Assembly: GCF_019100495.1 (NCBI RefSeq)
Contig: NZ_JAHRVA010000002.1
Span: forward strand, 117,833 to 181,832
Length of the DNA stretch: 64,000 bases
Reading direction: 5' to 3'
Source: Falsochrobactrum tianjinense
GTDB taxonomy: Bacteria; Pseudomonadota; Alphaproteobacteria; Rhizobiales; Rhizobiaceae
The position numbers and the translations under genes were made by a program. Positions 1 to 9,022 of this stretch are shown here, in pieces; the first letter of the stretch is position 1; each line of letters starts with the position of its first letter. The notes below the pieces were generated by a model, which was not told where the DNA came from, ran no database searches, and was given only the letters and a program-made list of their open reading frames with translations.

Positions 1-260
<260 letters not shown>

Positions 261-291
261 TTATGGTGATTGATTTCTGAGGTACGGGCTA

Positions 292-588
292 TTAGCCGAC
301 GATACCAAGAATGTCGGATTCCTTCATGATCAGCAGGTCTTCACCGCCGATCTTGACTTCGGTGCCCGACCACTTGCCGAACAGAATCTTGTCGCCAGCC
401 TTCACTTCCAGCGCAATCAGCTTGCCAGCTTCATCACGCGCACCGGCGCCAACAGCAACGATTTCGCCTTCCTGCGGCTTTTCCTTGGCGGTGTCAGGGA
501 TAATGATGCCGCCAGCAGTCTTTGCTTCCGATTCTACGCGACGCACGACAACGCGATCGTGGAGCGGACGGAACTTGATCTCAGCCAT
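292..588 (-). CDS. groES: Co-chaperonin GroES
   Basis: A 98-residue protein beginning [18 protein letters not shown], the standard length and start of the 10-kDa co-chaperonin that caps the GroEL ring. The mobile loop (around residues 16-35, with [16 protein letters not shown]) and the roof and base strands ([19 protein letters not shown]) are intact. A longer reading from 645 exists, but the ATG at 586-588 matches the family and the extension would run through the leader. It is the first gene of the groESL operon, with groEL 64 bases downstream. The CIRCE operator sits in its 5' leader, so HrcA repression is expected. Confidence 0.97.
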   Translation of the reverse strand: MAEIKFRPLHDRVVVRRVESEAKTAGGIIIPDTAKEKPQEGEIVAVGAGARDEAGKLIALEVKAGDKILFGKWSGTEVKIGGEDLLIMKESDILGIVG

Positions 589-649
589 GGTATAACCCTT
601 GGTGTTGTAGATGTTGAACCTGTTTAAGCGAGCCGACCGGCTCACACTG

Positions 650-676
650 TTAGCACTCTATGTATCTGAGTGCTAA
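650..676 (-). promoter_or_regulatory. CIRCE operator for HrcA
   Basis: A perfect TTAGCACTC-N9-GAGTGCTAA inverted repeat, the canonical CIRCE element bound by the HrcA repressor. It lies about 60 bases upstream of the groES ATG and just downstream of the predicted promoter, so bound HrcA would block groESL transcription and heat would relieve it. Confidence 0.97.
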
Positions 677-685
677 CACGCCTTT

Positions 686-714
686 GAGATAGAAGCAGGG
701 CTATTCTTTGTCAA
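686..714 (-). promoter_or_regulatory. Predicted heat-shock (RpoH-type) promoter of groESL
   Basis: On the minus strand, CTTGACA (-35, TTGACA at 714-709) is followed after 17 bases by TATCTC (691-686), directly upstream of the CIRCE element. The CTTG-type -35 and the pyrimidine-rich CTTCTAT -10 resemble alphaproteobacterial RpoH promoters. The housekeeping sigma factor could also read it. The position next to CIRCE supports the call. Confidence 0.6.
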
Positions 715-1104
715 GGATGATTGCCGTTTTTTGACAGGCTTACAATAAACTCTGGCGATGTACGCAAGGGGAACGATATAGGAGTGAAACGCGCGGGCCT
801 GCGTATATGGGAACTATACAAGCCTCGCACAAGCTGGCCAGACGATTTACAGCCATTCCCGGCTTATTATCGGAAAATGGCTGTTCTGGTTAATCTCATA
901 TGAAGGGAGGCAGCGTATTTATTGCACCCATCAGGCTCTCATCCGGTGTTCATTTAGACGCATCCCGTCCTAACTGTGGTGACAGATCGGGCTGCTTGGG
1001 GTAGAGGAAACGCCATGGCGCGTGCCGTGCCTTCACGCTAGTCCATTGCTTTCGCGATGGCCGCTTCCAATTTTGCCGGAAATAACCGGATCAGCATATA
1101 GAGG
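715..1104. other. Intergenic region with no recognised gene
   Basis: The 390 bases between the groES promoter and the HAD phosphatase hold a possible 60-codon reading frame (721-903, plus strand) with no ribosome site or family resemblance. The 930-1060 part is G+C-rich and could fold, but no known RNA family was recognised. It must contain the promoter of the rightward HAD-ribF genes. Confidence 0.4.
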
Positions 1105-1110
1105 ATGACG

Positions 1111-1959
1111 ATGAAATTGCCAGAGTGTCTTGACGATCTCACGGACGGATATGATGCGCTCTTTTGTGATGTCTGGGGGGTCCTGCATAATGGTGAAGTT
1201 TCGTTTTCCGCAGCAATAGCCGCTTTGCAGCGCGCTCGCGCCAAGGGACTGACTGTGATTCTGGTCACCAATGCGCCGCGGCCTTTCCCCAGCGTCGCAG
1301 CGCAGCTAACGCTGCTTGGCGTGCCGGAAGACGCTTATGACCGCATCGTGACGTCCGGCGATGTGACGCGTGATTTGATTGCGGAGGGTCCCCGACAGGT
1401 CTTCCATATCGGCAGCGAGCGTGAACTGGCCATCTATGACGGGCTGGATGTAGAGCTGGTGGAAGAGTTTGAGGCTTCGGGGGTCGTCTGCACCGGGCTT
1501 TATGACGACGAAACCGAAACGCCGGAAGACTATGCGGAACTATTGCAGCGGCTGCGTTCGCGCAATCTGCCTTTCATTTGCGCTAATCCTGATATCATGG
1601 TCGAGCGCGGATCGCGTCTTGTATGGTGCGCGGGCGCGCTGGCACGCGACTATGGTCAGCTTGGTGGTCGCATGCTGATTGCCGGAAAGCCGCATCGCCC
1701 GATTTATGAAGCTGCATCCAAAGCGGTCGAGGAAATCCGGGGGCAGTCCGTGGAGCGCAACCGCATTCTCGCCATTGGCGACGGCGTACTCACGGATGTA
1801 AAGGGAGCTGCCGATTACGGCGCTGACGTGCTCTATATTTCGGGCGGGGTGCATGCTGCCGATTATGCAGCGGATGGCGAAGTGGATTTGGCCAAAATGG
1901 ATGTGTTTTTGCAAAAACACGGCCATTCGCCTATCGCCTCCCTTTATGCACTTGTCTGA
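1111..1959 (+). CDS. HAD superfamily class IIA phosphatase (TIGR01459-type)
   Basis: A cytoplasmic haloacid-dehalogenase-fold hydrolase of subclass IIA (NagD-like). Motif I reads ALFCDVWGVLHNG (nucleophile Asp and the second Asp replaced by Trp-Gly, as usual in this subgroup). Motif II is VILVTNAPRP, a conserved Lys sits in IAGKPHRPIYE, and motif III is ILAIGDGVLTDVKGA near residue 230. Substrate is unknown; relatives dephosphorylate small sugar or nucleotide phosphates. A start two codons earlier (1105) is possible, but GAGG at 1101-1104 is correctly spaced only for the ATG at 1111. ribF begins 25 bases downstream, and this HAD-ribF pairing suggests co-transcription and perhaps a role near flavin metabolism (inference). 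Confidence 0.88.
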   Translation: MKLPECLDDLTDGYDALFCDVWGVLHNGEVSFSAAIAALQRARAKGLTVILVTNAPRPFPSVAAQLTLLGVPEDAYDRIVTSGDVTRDLIAEGPRQVFHIGSERELAIYDGLDVELVEEFEASGVVCTGLYDDETETPEDYAELLQRLRSRNLPFICANPDIMVERGSRLVWCAGALARDYGQLGGRMLIAGKPHRPIYEAASKAVEEIRGQSVERNRILAIGDGVLTDVKGAADYGADVLYISGGVHAADYAADGEVDLAKMDVFLQKHGHSPIASLYALV

Positions 1960-1984
1960 TAGCTATGCGAGCTGAATTCCGCCC

Positions 1985-2980
1985 ATGACAGAACCACTCT
2001 TCAAGCGCTTTTCAGGAACGGAGGTATTTCCCGAATCGCTGCATAATTGTGTGGTGGCGATCGGCAATTTCGATGGTGTTCATCGTGGTCACCAGGCCGT
2101 GCTCGAACGGGCGCTGGAATTGGCCCACGAGAATAGTCTGCCAGCGGTGGTTCTGACTTTCGAGCCGCATCCGCGCAGTTTTTTCAAGCCAGACGGGCCG
2201 GTGGAGCGGCTCACCGATGCCACCGAAAAAGCACAGATCCTGCGACTCATGGGGTTTGACGCTGTAGTGGAACAGCCATTTACCGCAGAGTTTTCCCAGC
2301 AATCGGCAGAAGATTTCGTACAGCACATTCTCGTCGAGAAGCTGCACGCCAATTGCGTCGTGGCCGGCTATGACTTTCATTTTGGCAAAGGACGCCGTGG
2401 AACGCCGGAATTTTTGCAAAATGCCGGCGACACATCCGGCATAAGCGTATCTCTGGTCGATGCCTTCAGCGACGAGGGTGGTAATCTCGTTTCCTCGACG
2501 CGCATTCGCGCACTACTTTGTGAGGGCGAAGCCGCGCAGGCCGCGGGATTGCTCGGCTATCGTTATCGGGTCAGCGGCGAAATCATCCATGGCAAGAAGC
2601 TCGGGCGGACTCTGGGCTTTCCAACAGCCAATATGGGTATAGATGGCCATGTCAGCCTGAAATACGGAATTTATGCTGTCAGATTTCGCCGCGCTGACGG
2701 TGCGTTATATGATGGTGTTGCGAGCCTGGGCCGCCGCCCCACCGTTGACAGTGATGGCGTTCCGCTGCTCGAAACATTTCTTTTTGACTTTTCCGGCGAT
2801 CTTTATGGCGAAGTCGCCACGGTCTCTTTCTTTGGTTTCCTGCGCGGCGAAGTAAAGTTCGATGGACTCGATCCACTTGTCGAGCAGATGAAGCGCGATG
2901 AGGAGGAGGCGCGAGCCTTGCTGGCCGGAGCCAGACCTCTATCAGAGCTGGATCGCATCCTTTCCTTCCAGTCGGCATAA
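1985..2980 (+). CDS. ribF: Bifunctional riboflavin kinase / FAD synthetase
   Basis: Makes FMN from riboflavin and ATP, then FAD from FMN and ATP. The N-terminal adenylyltransferase domain shows GNFDGVHRGHQ (about residues 27-37), EPHPRSFF and the later SSTRIR motif. The C-terminal riboflavin kinase domain shows the PTAN signature in GRTLGFPTANM (about residue 215), GIYAV and ETFLFDF. The length of 331 residues is slightly above the family's roughly 310. It follows the HAD phosphatase on the same strand and ends 8 bases before the convergent ABC ATPase gene, with no clear terminator between them. Confidence 0.97.
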   Translation: MTEPLFKRFSGTEVFPESLHNCVVAIGNFDGVHRGHQAVLERALELAHENSLPAVVLTFEPHPRSFFKPDGPVERLTDATEKAQILRLMGFDAVVEQPFTAEFSQQSAEDFVQHILVEKLHANCVVAGYDFHFGKGRRGTPEFLQNAGDTSGISVSLVDAFSDEGGNLVSSTRIRALLCEGEAAQAAGLLGYRYRVSGEIIHGKKLGRTLGFPTANMGIDGHVSLKYGIYAVRFRRADGALYDGVASLGRRPTVDSDGVPLLETFLFDFSGDLYGEVATVSFFGFLRGEVKFDGLDPLVEQMKRDEEEARALLAGARPLSELDRILSFQSA

Positions 2981-2987
2981 CTTTATA

Positions 2988-4082
2988 TTATTCGCCGGGC
3001 AGAATATGTGTCGCCTCGGGACGCCATGAAACCCAGAGGCTGGCACCCGGCTCAAGATCGAGATGTTCAAGTTCGTCGTGGCTTTTTTGCGCCTTGATCT
3101 TCATGCCATCTGTGCCTTCCAGATGGACGACAGCCGTCGCTCCGACAAATTCCTCACCCACCACGCGTGCCTGCATGCCGTTATAGCCATCGGCAGGCGG
3201 AGTACTGTTTAGCTGCACCCGATCATCGGAAACTACGAAAGTCGCCCTGTCACCCGCTGCAAGCGACTTGGCGGGATTGGCCATGATATCGAACTCGCCT
3301 GCTGACGTTGTGATCTTCAGAATCTCGCCGCTGACGTTACGAACCTTTCCGGTGAAAATGTTGGATGAGCTGAGGAATTCGGCCACAAACTTCGTGCGCG
3401 GGGCGCGATAGATTTCCTGCGGAATGCCGATCTGCTCGATCCGGCCGCGGCTCATGATAATAACGCGGTCGGCCATCGAGAATGCTTCCGACTGGCTATG
3501 CGTGACATAGACGAAAGTGATGCCCAGTTCGCGTTGCAAATTGGAAAGCACGATCTGCATGTGCACTTTCAGATGCGCGTCGAGCGCCGATAGCGGCTCG
3601 TCAAGCAGCAGGATTTCCGGCTCCGTCACCAGCGAGCGGGCAAGGGCCACACGCTGACGCTGGCCTCCGGAGAGGTGGGCGACATTGCGATCTGCAAATT
3701 CAACGATCTGCATACGTTCAAGCCATTTATCGACGCGTTTGCGTCGCTCGGATTTTTCCACGCCCCGCATTCGCAGCGAGAACTCAATGTTCTCGCGCAC
3801 CGTGAGAAATGGGAACAGCGCCAGGCTCTGCCATACCATTGGCGTATCGCGCTGCCATGTCGGTAGGTCATTGATGCGCTTGCCATCAAGGCGGATTTCG
3901 CCTTCGCTTGGCGCCTCCAGCCCTGCGAGCATGCGCAAGGTCGTGGTCTTGCCGCAGCCGCTCGAACCCATAATGGCGAGGAACTCGCCCTTGCGGATCT
4001 CGAAATTGATCTTTTCGACGGCGACGAAACTGCCAAAACGTTTGACGACACCATCGAAGACAACGAGAGCCTCATCTATCAT
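2988..4082 (-). CDS. ABC transporter ATPase, polyamine-opine (PotA) type
   Basis: The ATP-hydrolysing subunit of an importer. Walker A GSSGCGKTT (about residues 38-46), signature LSGGQRQRVAL, Walker B LLLDEPLSALD and the switch His in VTHSQSEAF are all intact. The last 110 residues are a TOBE-type regulatory domain. It is the fourth gene of a four-gene operon in which binding protein, permease, permease and ATPase read leftwards; its start overlaps the stop of the preceding permease (ATGA). Family membership suggests a polyamine-like cation substrate. The neighbouring creatininase and creatinase make creatine or creatinine a better guess (inference). Confidence 0.9.
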   Translation of the reverse strand: MIDEALVVFDGVVKRFGSFVAVEKINFEIRKGEFLAIMGSSGCGKTTTLRMLAGLEAPSEGEIRLDGKRINDLPTWQRDTPMVWQSLALFPFLTVRENIEFSLRMRGVEKSERRKRVDKWLERMQIVEFADRNVAHLSGGQRQRVALARSLVTEPEILLLDEPLSALDAHLKVHMQIVLSNLQRELGITFVYVTHSQSEAFSMADRVIIMSRGRIEQIGIPQEIYRAPRTKFVAEFLSSSNIFTGKVRNVSGEILKITTSAGEFDIMANPAKSLAAGDRATFVVSDDRVQLNSTPPADGYNGMQARVVGEEFVGATAVVHLEGTDGMKIKAQKSHDELEHLDLEPGASLWVSWRPEATHILPGE

Positions 4083-4915
4083 ATAATTTCTTCTCCGGAG
4101 GTTATTGCTTCCGCCGCGGGTGCGACGCTGCGTTTCATCAGAAGAATCTGGGCCAGCACAACGAGCGTGATCGAAACAAGGAACACGAAGGTGCCGATGA
4201 CATTGATGCGCGGGCTGACCTGCCCTTGGAGAAAGCCGAGCACCTTGACGGGCAGGGTTTCGTTCAGGCCAGAGACAAACCAGGCCACGGCGAATTCATC
4301 AAAAGACACGGCCATGGTGATGAACAGCGCGGAAAATATTGCGGGTTTGCAGAAGGGAATGATGACATGGCGCATGGCCATCCATTCGGATGCGCCGAGG
4401 TTCCATGCCGCCGCCTCCAGCGAAGGGTCCATTTGTGACAGGCGCAGTCGGATGATCGCCATGGCAAAAGGCGCGCACATGACAACATGGGCGATGATGA
4501 CCGAATAAATCGCGCCCGACAGGTTGATGTTGGACAGGAAGGCCAGCATTGCCAACCCAAGGATGACGACAGGAATTGTTGGGGGCAGCAGGGCGAGCGC
4601 GACATAAATGGTCTTGCCGAAGAATTTGTAGCGGAAATCGGTATAGGCCGCGCCAAAGCCGATAGCGGTCGCCAGAACTGATACGATCAAACCTGCAACA
4701 AGCGTATTGCGCAGCCCCTCCCAAACCAGCGGGTCGTTGGCGACGGCTTCGTACCAGGTCATCGAGAAGCCGCCGAGAGGAAGCGAGGGGAAGCGGTCGA
4801 CATTGAACGAAAAGACGAAGCTTGCGGCAATCGGTGCAAAGATGAATGCGAAAGCCAGCAGAACGTAAAACCTCAAAATCCAGTCAATCCATGGATTGCG
4901 GTTGAAACTGTTCAT
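4079..4915 (-). CDS. ABC transporter permease, PotC type
   Basis: An inner-membrane permease of 278 residues with about six hydrophobic segments and the cytoplasmic EAA loop (LEAAAWNLGASEWMAMRHVIIP, near residue 180) that docks on the ATPase. The N-terminus FNRNPWIDWILRFYVLLAFAF fits the second permease of spermidine/putrescine-type systems. The gene overlaps its neighbours by four bases on each side (ATGA junctions), so the three membrane-complex genes are translationally coupled. Substrate is inferred only from context; see the creatinine finding. Confidence 0.88.
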   Translation of the reverse strand: MNSFNRNPWIDWILRFYVLLAFAFIFAPIAASFVFSFNVDRFPSLPLGGFSMTWYEAVANDPLVWEGLRNTLVAGLIVSVLATAIGFGAAYTDFRYKFFGKTIYVALALLPPTIPVVILGLAMLAFLSNINLSGAIYSVIIAHVVMCAPFAMAIIRLRLSQMDPSLEAAAWNLGASEWMAMRHVIIPFCKPAIFSALFITMAVSFDEFAVAWFVSGLNETLPVKVLGFLQGQVSPRINVIGTFVFLVSITLVVLAQILLMKRSVAPAAEAITSGEEII

Positions 4916-5760
4916 CGTCCACGCTCCTTATAGGCATAGCCGATTGCGGCGAAGGCGACGGCGAGCAGCGTTGCGATCATGGTGAGGGCGATCACTGCCG
5001 CACGCGGCCATTGCTGGCCGGATTTGGTGGTGTCGGTTATCAGGATGGAGAGAGTAGGCGGGTCGCCGCCGCCCAGATAGAGCGGGCTGACGAAATCGCC
5101 GAATGTCAGAATAAAGCAGAACAGCGCCGCGATCACCAGACCGACCCTGGCCGATGGCAGGACCACCTCAAAGATGGTGCGCAGTCGTCCGCACCGCAGA
5201 TTATGCGCGGCCTCAATGAGCGTCCTGTCTATGAACATCAGACTGAACAATTGCAGCAGAGCCACCAGCGGGAAGCTCAGAGTCAGATAGCCGATCATGG
5301 TGCCAAAGCCTGAGTTCAGCATGCCGAACGGCCCGAGTCCGACCGTTGCCAGCAGCGCATTGATGATGCCATTGTCGGAGAGGAATATCTGCCATGAATA
5401 GACACGGACCAGGTAGCTTGTGAAAAATGGGATCACCATCAGGAACACTGCCCAGCGCCGCCCGGTTTCAGTGAGTTTGAAGGCGATTGCATAGGAACAG
5501 GGAAAAGCCAGCACGCTGGTGATGATCGCAGCGAAGGTGGCGAGCGTGAGGGTACGTAGATAGGCATCCCAGAAGACGCCGCGACCGAGCATCCTGACCC
5601 AGTTGACGATATCGAAGTCCGGTTCCATGCGGAAATTTTTGACCGTCCAGAAACTGAGCGCGATCAGGAACAATAGTGGCGCAAGGAAAAACAGCACCTG
5701 CCAGATCAGCATCGGTAGCGAGAAGGTCAATCCGTAAAGAGTAATCGATTTCCGCATCAT
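4912..5760 (-). CDS. ABC transporter permease, PotB type
   Basis: The first permease of the importer, 282 residues, with six predicted membrane spans and an EAA loop (LIEAAHNLRCGRLRTIFEVVLP, around residue 185). Two ATGs lie in tandem at 5760 and 5757 and either could be used. A gap of about 105 bases separates it from the binding-protein gene upstream, while its end overlaps the next permease. It should form the heterodimeric membrane channel with the PotC-type partner. Confidence 0.87.
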   Translation of the reverse strand: MMRKSITLYGLTFSLPMLIWQVLFFLAPLLFLIALSFWTVKNFRMEPDFDIVNWVRMLGRGVFWDAYLRTLTLATFAAIITSVLAFPCSYAIAFKLTETGRRWAVFLMVIPFFTSYLVRVYSWQIFLSDNGIINALLATVGLGPFGMLNSGFGTMIGYLTLSFPLVALLQLFSLMFIDRTLIEAAHNLRCGRLRTIFEVVLPSARVGLVIAALFCFILTFGDFVSPLYLGGGDPPTLSILITDTTKSGQQWPRAAVIALTMIATLLAVAFAAIGYAYKERGR

Positions 5761-5865
5761 GCATTCCCAAGCTTGAAGATACCTGTACGCTCAATCGCCG
5801 TGCAGGATCGCTGGAATGAATGAGTGGATCGTAATCCACTCAGCGAATATATTGCTCTCCCCGTC

Positions 5866-7002
5866 CTACGTCCCTTTATATTCAGACCAGAAGTCGTTCC
5901 AGTCTTCGAGACCCTGTTGAACCGGAAGCTGCCGATACTTGATGCGTCCGTCGCGGATCAGGTCCATGGCATTGTGTTCATTGAGAAGCATGCCCTGTCG
6001 TTTGGCTTCTTCAGGAGTTTCCTTGGCGAGCAGCTCCCAGCCCTTCTTGTTCGGGATGAGGCAGGGATAGGCCGCCATATTGGCTGACTTGACCTGACCT
6101 TTCGGGGAAGTGATATATTGAATCCACTTCTTGGCCAGTTCGCCCTTGCTTGTACCCTTGCCGATCGAGAAGGATTCTGTGAACTGCAATCCGCCTTCCT
6201 CCGGAATGACGCTGCGCACCTTGGCGCCATTGCGCTCCAGCGTACCGGTGATCCAGTCGCCAATCCCGGCCATGGCCAGCACCTGCCCGTTCTGCAATGA
6301 GGAGAAGGTGCCGCCATAATCGAAGAAGCCGCCGATCTGCGGCCGCAACGTCATGATCTTGTCCTGAACGCCCGTCCAGGCGGCCTCGTCAATGTCGTAG
6401 GGCGAGGCATTGCCGTTGAGCAGGCTGATTTGGCCCAGATTGGGCAGATGCCAGTCGAAATGGCCGACCTTGCCCTTGAGCTTCTGGTCCCAGTAGACAT
6501 TATAGGTCGAGGCTTCTTTTTCAGTGATTGCATCGGTATTGTAGGCTACGCCGAGGAAGCCGAAGCGGGTGATGACGGAATAAAGATCGTCGCCTTCCCA
6601 GTGACCGGGAAAATGCTGGAATTCCGGGAAGAAATCATTGAACGAATAATCGGCGGGATCGAGCTTTTCGATATAGCCGGCGGCGTTAAGCTGCTGGACA
6701 TATTCGGCATCCGAGAGGATGAGATCGAAAGTGCCGGGAGGAGACTGCGAAATCAGGCCCAGCATATTGTCGCCGCCGGTGTAATATTTGGGCTTGAACT
6801 TGACGTTGTTCTCCGCCTCGAATTCGGCCACGATATCTGGCTCGGCATGGCCATACCAGGCCAGCATGGTGAGTTCGGTGGGCTGTGCGAATGCGGACCT
6901 GTTCACATAGGGCATTGCCAGAATGCCGCCACCCAATACGCTTGCCCCTTTGAGAATCTGTCGCCGGGTCAGAGAACCCGACAGTCTGTCCTTGATGGTC
7001 AT
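5866..7002 (-). CDS. Periplasmic substrate-binding protein with Tat signal, PotD-like
   Basis: A 378-residue solute-binding protein of the spermidine/putrescine family. The N-terminus carries a twin-arginine signal (SLTRRQILKGA, hydrophobic stretch, then AFA before the cut), so it is probably exported folded. An upstream ATG at 7014 has no ribosome site, whereas GGGGA precedes the ATG at 7002. TMLAWYGHAEPDIVAEFE and YNTDAITEKEA are typical of PotD-like folds. It heads the ABC operon and sits just downstream of the LysR gene. A Tat signal is not the norm for polyamine-binding proteins. Creatine and creatinine are guanidino compounds, which a polyamine-binding fold could plausibly adapt to bind (inference). 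Confidence 0.88.
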   Translation of the reverse strand: MTIKDRLSGSLTRRQILKGASVLGGGILAMPYVNRSAFAQPTELTMLAWYGHAEPDIVAEFEAENNVKFKPKYYTGGDNMLGLISQSPPGTFDLILSDAEYVQQLNAAGYIEKLDPADYSFNDFFPEFQHFPGHWEGDDLYSVITRFGFLGVAYNTDAITEKEASTYNVYWDQKLKGKVGHFDWHLPNLGQISLLNGNASPYDIDEAAWTGVQDKIMTLRPQIGGFFDYGGTFSSLQNGQVLAMAGIGDWITGTLERNGAKVRSVIPEEGGLQFTESFSIGKGTSKGELAKKWIQYITSPKGQVKSANMAAYPCLIPNKKGWELLAKETPEEAKRQGMLLNEHNAMDLIRDGRIKYRQLPVQQGLEDWNDFWSEYKGT

Positions 7003-7093
7003 CGTATTCCCCATTTTTATTGTTATTGTGCAAGCTTAAGAAGCGCAGCTCCATTTGAAAAATTAATTATTATAATTTGTCCATTAGCTACGC

Positions 7094-8008
7094 TTATTGG
7101 CGGGTTAGCTCCGCCGGGCGACGCAGCGGATCGCTGGGCACTCCGGCATCGTCAAGCCGCATGATGATATGGTTGATCAGGCCGATCCCGGCGTCCGAGA
7201 GGCGGGGATGCTTGTAGAACAGCCCGACGCGTATCTCGGCCAGCGGGGGAAATCCATCTGCTTCGTTCAGGATGCGCATACCCGGCAGGATAGTGTAGCG
7301 CGTCATGGCGCTCACGCCCAGACCGTTGATAACAGCGTTTTGCAAGCCAGAAATACCAGGCCCCGTATAGGCCATGCGCCAGCGCATCTGTGCGGCGTCG
7401 AGCGCCTGGATCATCCGCGCGCGATAGCCGCAGCCTTCCGGGTGGGCGGCGAGCGGTATGCCCGCCTGCGGGTCGAAACGGGCATCCTGCGCGCCGGTCC
7501 ATACAGGCTGCTCGATCCACGCCCGTGACAGATATTGCGCGCGGTCGGTTTCAGCCATGGCAATGGCCAGATCAAGTTCATCGGCGCGCAGCCGGTCGAG
7601 AACCGTTTCGCTCAGGCCACAATAAATCTCAAGGGCTACGTCGCGGTGCTGGCGGGTATATTCGGTGATGACGCCTTGCAGAAACGCAACGGCATAGTCA
7701 TTTGGCAATCCAATGCGCAGAACGCCCGACAGCTTGGAGCGGTTGAAATAAGACGCTGCCTCATCATTGAGCCGGAGGATTTCGCGGGCATAACTCAAGA
7801 GCATTTCACCTTCGGCGGTGAGTGAAAGGGTGCGACCGACCTGCTTGATGAGCGGAGCACCGATCAGTTCCTCAAGCCTGCGCATCTGCAAGGAAATTGC
7901 CGGCTGGGTGCGGCCGAGCATGTCGCCAGCCTTGGTATAGGCGCCGAGGTCGATGACAGAAACAAATGTACGCAGAAGGTCAGTCTGGAGATTTACAATG
8001 TTTCGCAT
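7094..8008 (-). CDS. LysR family transcriptional regulator
   Basis: A 304-residue DNA-binding regulator. The N-terminal winged helix reads LLRTFVSVIDLGAYTKAGDMLGRTQPAISLQMRRLEELIGAPLI (residues 10-55), followed by a periplasmic-binding-like effector domain. It lies between the ABC operon and the divergent creatininase gene, the classic position for a LysR activator controlling both sides. A similar A+T-rich motif, ATTATAA(A)TTT, occurs in both flanking intergenic gaps (7068-7080 and 8038-8049). The likely inducer is creatinine, creatine or a breakdown product (inference). Confidence 0.92.
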   Translation of the reverse strand: MRNIVNLQTDLLRTFVSVIDLGAYTKAGDMLGRTQPAISLQMRRLEELIGAPLIKQVGRTLSLTAEGEMLLSYAREILRLNDEAASYFNRSKLSGVLRIGLPNDYAVAFLQGVITEYTRQHRDVALEIYCGLSETVLDRLRADELDLAIAMAETDRAQYLSRAWIEQPVWTGAQDARFDPQAGIPLAAHPEGCGYRARMIQALDAAQMRWRMAYTGPGISGLQNAVINGLGVSAMTRYTILPGMRILNEADGFPPLAEIRVGLFYKHPRLSDAGIGLINHIIMRLDDAGVPSDPLRRPAELTRQ

Positions 8009-8109
8009 GGATTTCGTTTCCTTATGCGCAGATGACTATTATAAATTTCTCATATCTCCCAGTTCTGTTCAAATCCTGTTTTCGGATCATCAATGGGAGA
8101 TGTGTGACT

Positions 8110-8889
8110 ATGCCCGAACAAACAGTTTTTGCTGCCGAATTGTCCTGGCCCGATTACGATGCCTGCGTTCGCGACGGGAAGACGGCAATTCTTCTGCCGA
8201 TCGGCTCGATGGAGCAGCACGGGCATCATATGCCGATGAATGTGGATGTGCTGCTGCCGGTGGAATTTGCGCGCCGGGTTGCTGGCCGTATCGGCGCACT
8301 GGTCGCCCCGCCCTTTACCTATGGCTACAAGTCGCATCAGAAATCCGGCGGCGGCAATCACCTGCCGGGCACGACGAGCCTCGACGGTGCGACACTGGTT
8401 GCGGCCCTGCGCGATGTCATCAGGGAGTTTGCCCGCCACGGCGTGCGCCGCATCGGCATGATCAACGGTCATTACGAGAATTCCTGGTTCATCATCGAAG
8501 GTATCGACCTTGCGCTGCGCGAACTGAAATGGGAAGGCATCACCGATATGAAGATCGTGGTGCTCTCCTATTGGGATTTTGTGAACAGGGCGACGATCGA
8601 ACGGCTTTATCCGGACGGTTTCCTGGGCTGGGATATCGAACATGGCGGCGTGCTTGAGACCTCGCTGATGCTGGCACTCTATCCGCAGCAGGTCCGCCTT
8701 GAACGCGCGGTCGACCATGCCCCGGCAACCTTCCCCCCCTATGACGTCTACCCGCCGAAACCGGAATGGACACCGGAAAGCGGCACATTATCCTCGCCTA
8801 AAGATGCGACGGCCCAAAAGGGTGAATTGCTGCTGCAGGTTTGCGCGGACGGCATTGTGGAGGCACTTGAAAAAGAATTCCCGCGCTGA
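8110..8889 (+). CDS. Creatininase (creatinine amidohydrolase)
   Basis: Hydrolyses creatinine reversibly to creatine in the cytoplasm. All five metal ligands of Pseudomonas creatininase can be placed with a one-residue offset: Glu35 and His37 in SMEQHG, Asp46 in MNVD, and His121 and Glu123 in NGHYEN. Trp155 (SYWDF) and the WDIEHGG segment (Trp174, His178) also align with its substrate-pocket residues. The length of 259 matches the family. ATG at 8110 follows GGGAGA at 8095-8100; longer frames through the intergenic region lack such a site. It is divergent from LysR and convergent with creatinase, separated from the latter by a strong hairpin. Some creatininase-fold enzymes act on other cyclic amides, but the full ligand set plus adjacent creatinase argue for true creatininase. 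Confidence 0.88.
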   Translation: MPEQTVFAAELSWPDYDACVRDGKTAILLPIGSMEQHGHHMPMNVDVLLPVEFARRVAGRIGALVAPPFTYGYKSHQKSGGGNHLPGTTSLDGATLVAALRDVIREFARHGVRRIGMINGHYENSWFIIEGIDLALRELKWEGITDMKIVVLSYWDFVNRATIERLYPDGFLGWDIEHGGVLETSLMLALYPQQVRLERAVDHAPATFPPYDVYPPKPEWTPESGTLSSPKDATAQKGELLLQVCADGIVEALEKEFPR

Positions 8890-8964
8890 ACATTCAGCGG
8901 CTTAAAGCCTGTGGCTGCGGCATTGCCGTAGCTTTTTATGTAGTTCTGAATGACGAAACACGAA

Positions 8965-8993
8965 AGGAAATCAGCCCAATGGGCTGACTTCCT
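8965..8993. terminator. Hairpin between convergent creatininase and creatinase genes
   Basis: AGGAAATCAGCCC and GGGCTGACTTCCT form a 13-bp stem with one mismatch around an AAT loop. There is no long U-run on either side, so it is a weak intrinsic terminator or an mRNA-stabilising end serving both convergent genes. Confidence 0.55.
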
Positions 8994-9022
8994 CATTAGT
9001 TGGATATGGTTCGCTGATTTCG

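Noticed and set aside
721..903. 60-codon frame after the groESL promoter
   Set aside because: No ribosome site, no family resemblance, and it starts inside the heat-shock promoter region.
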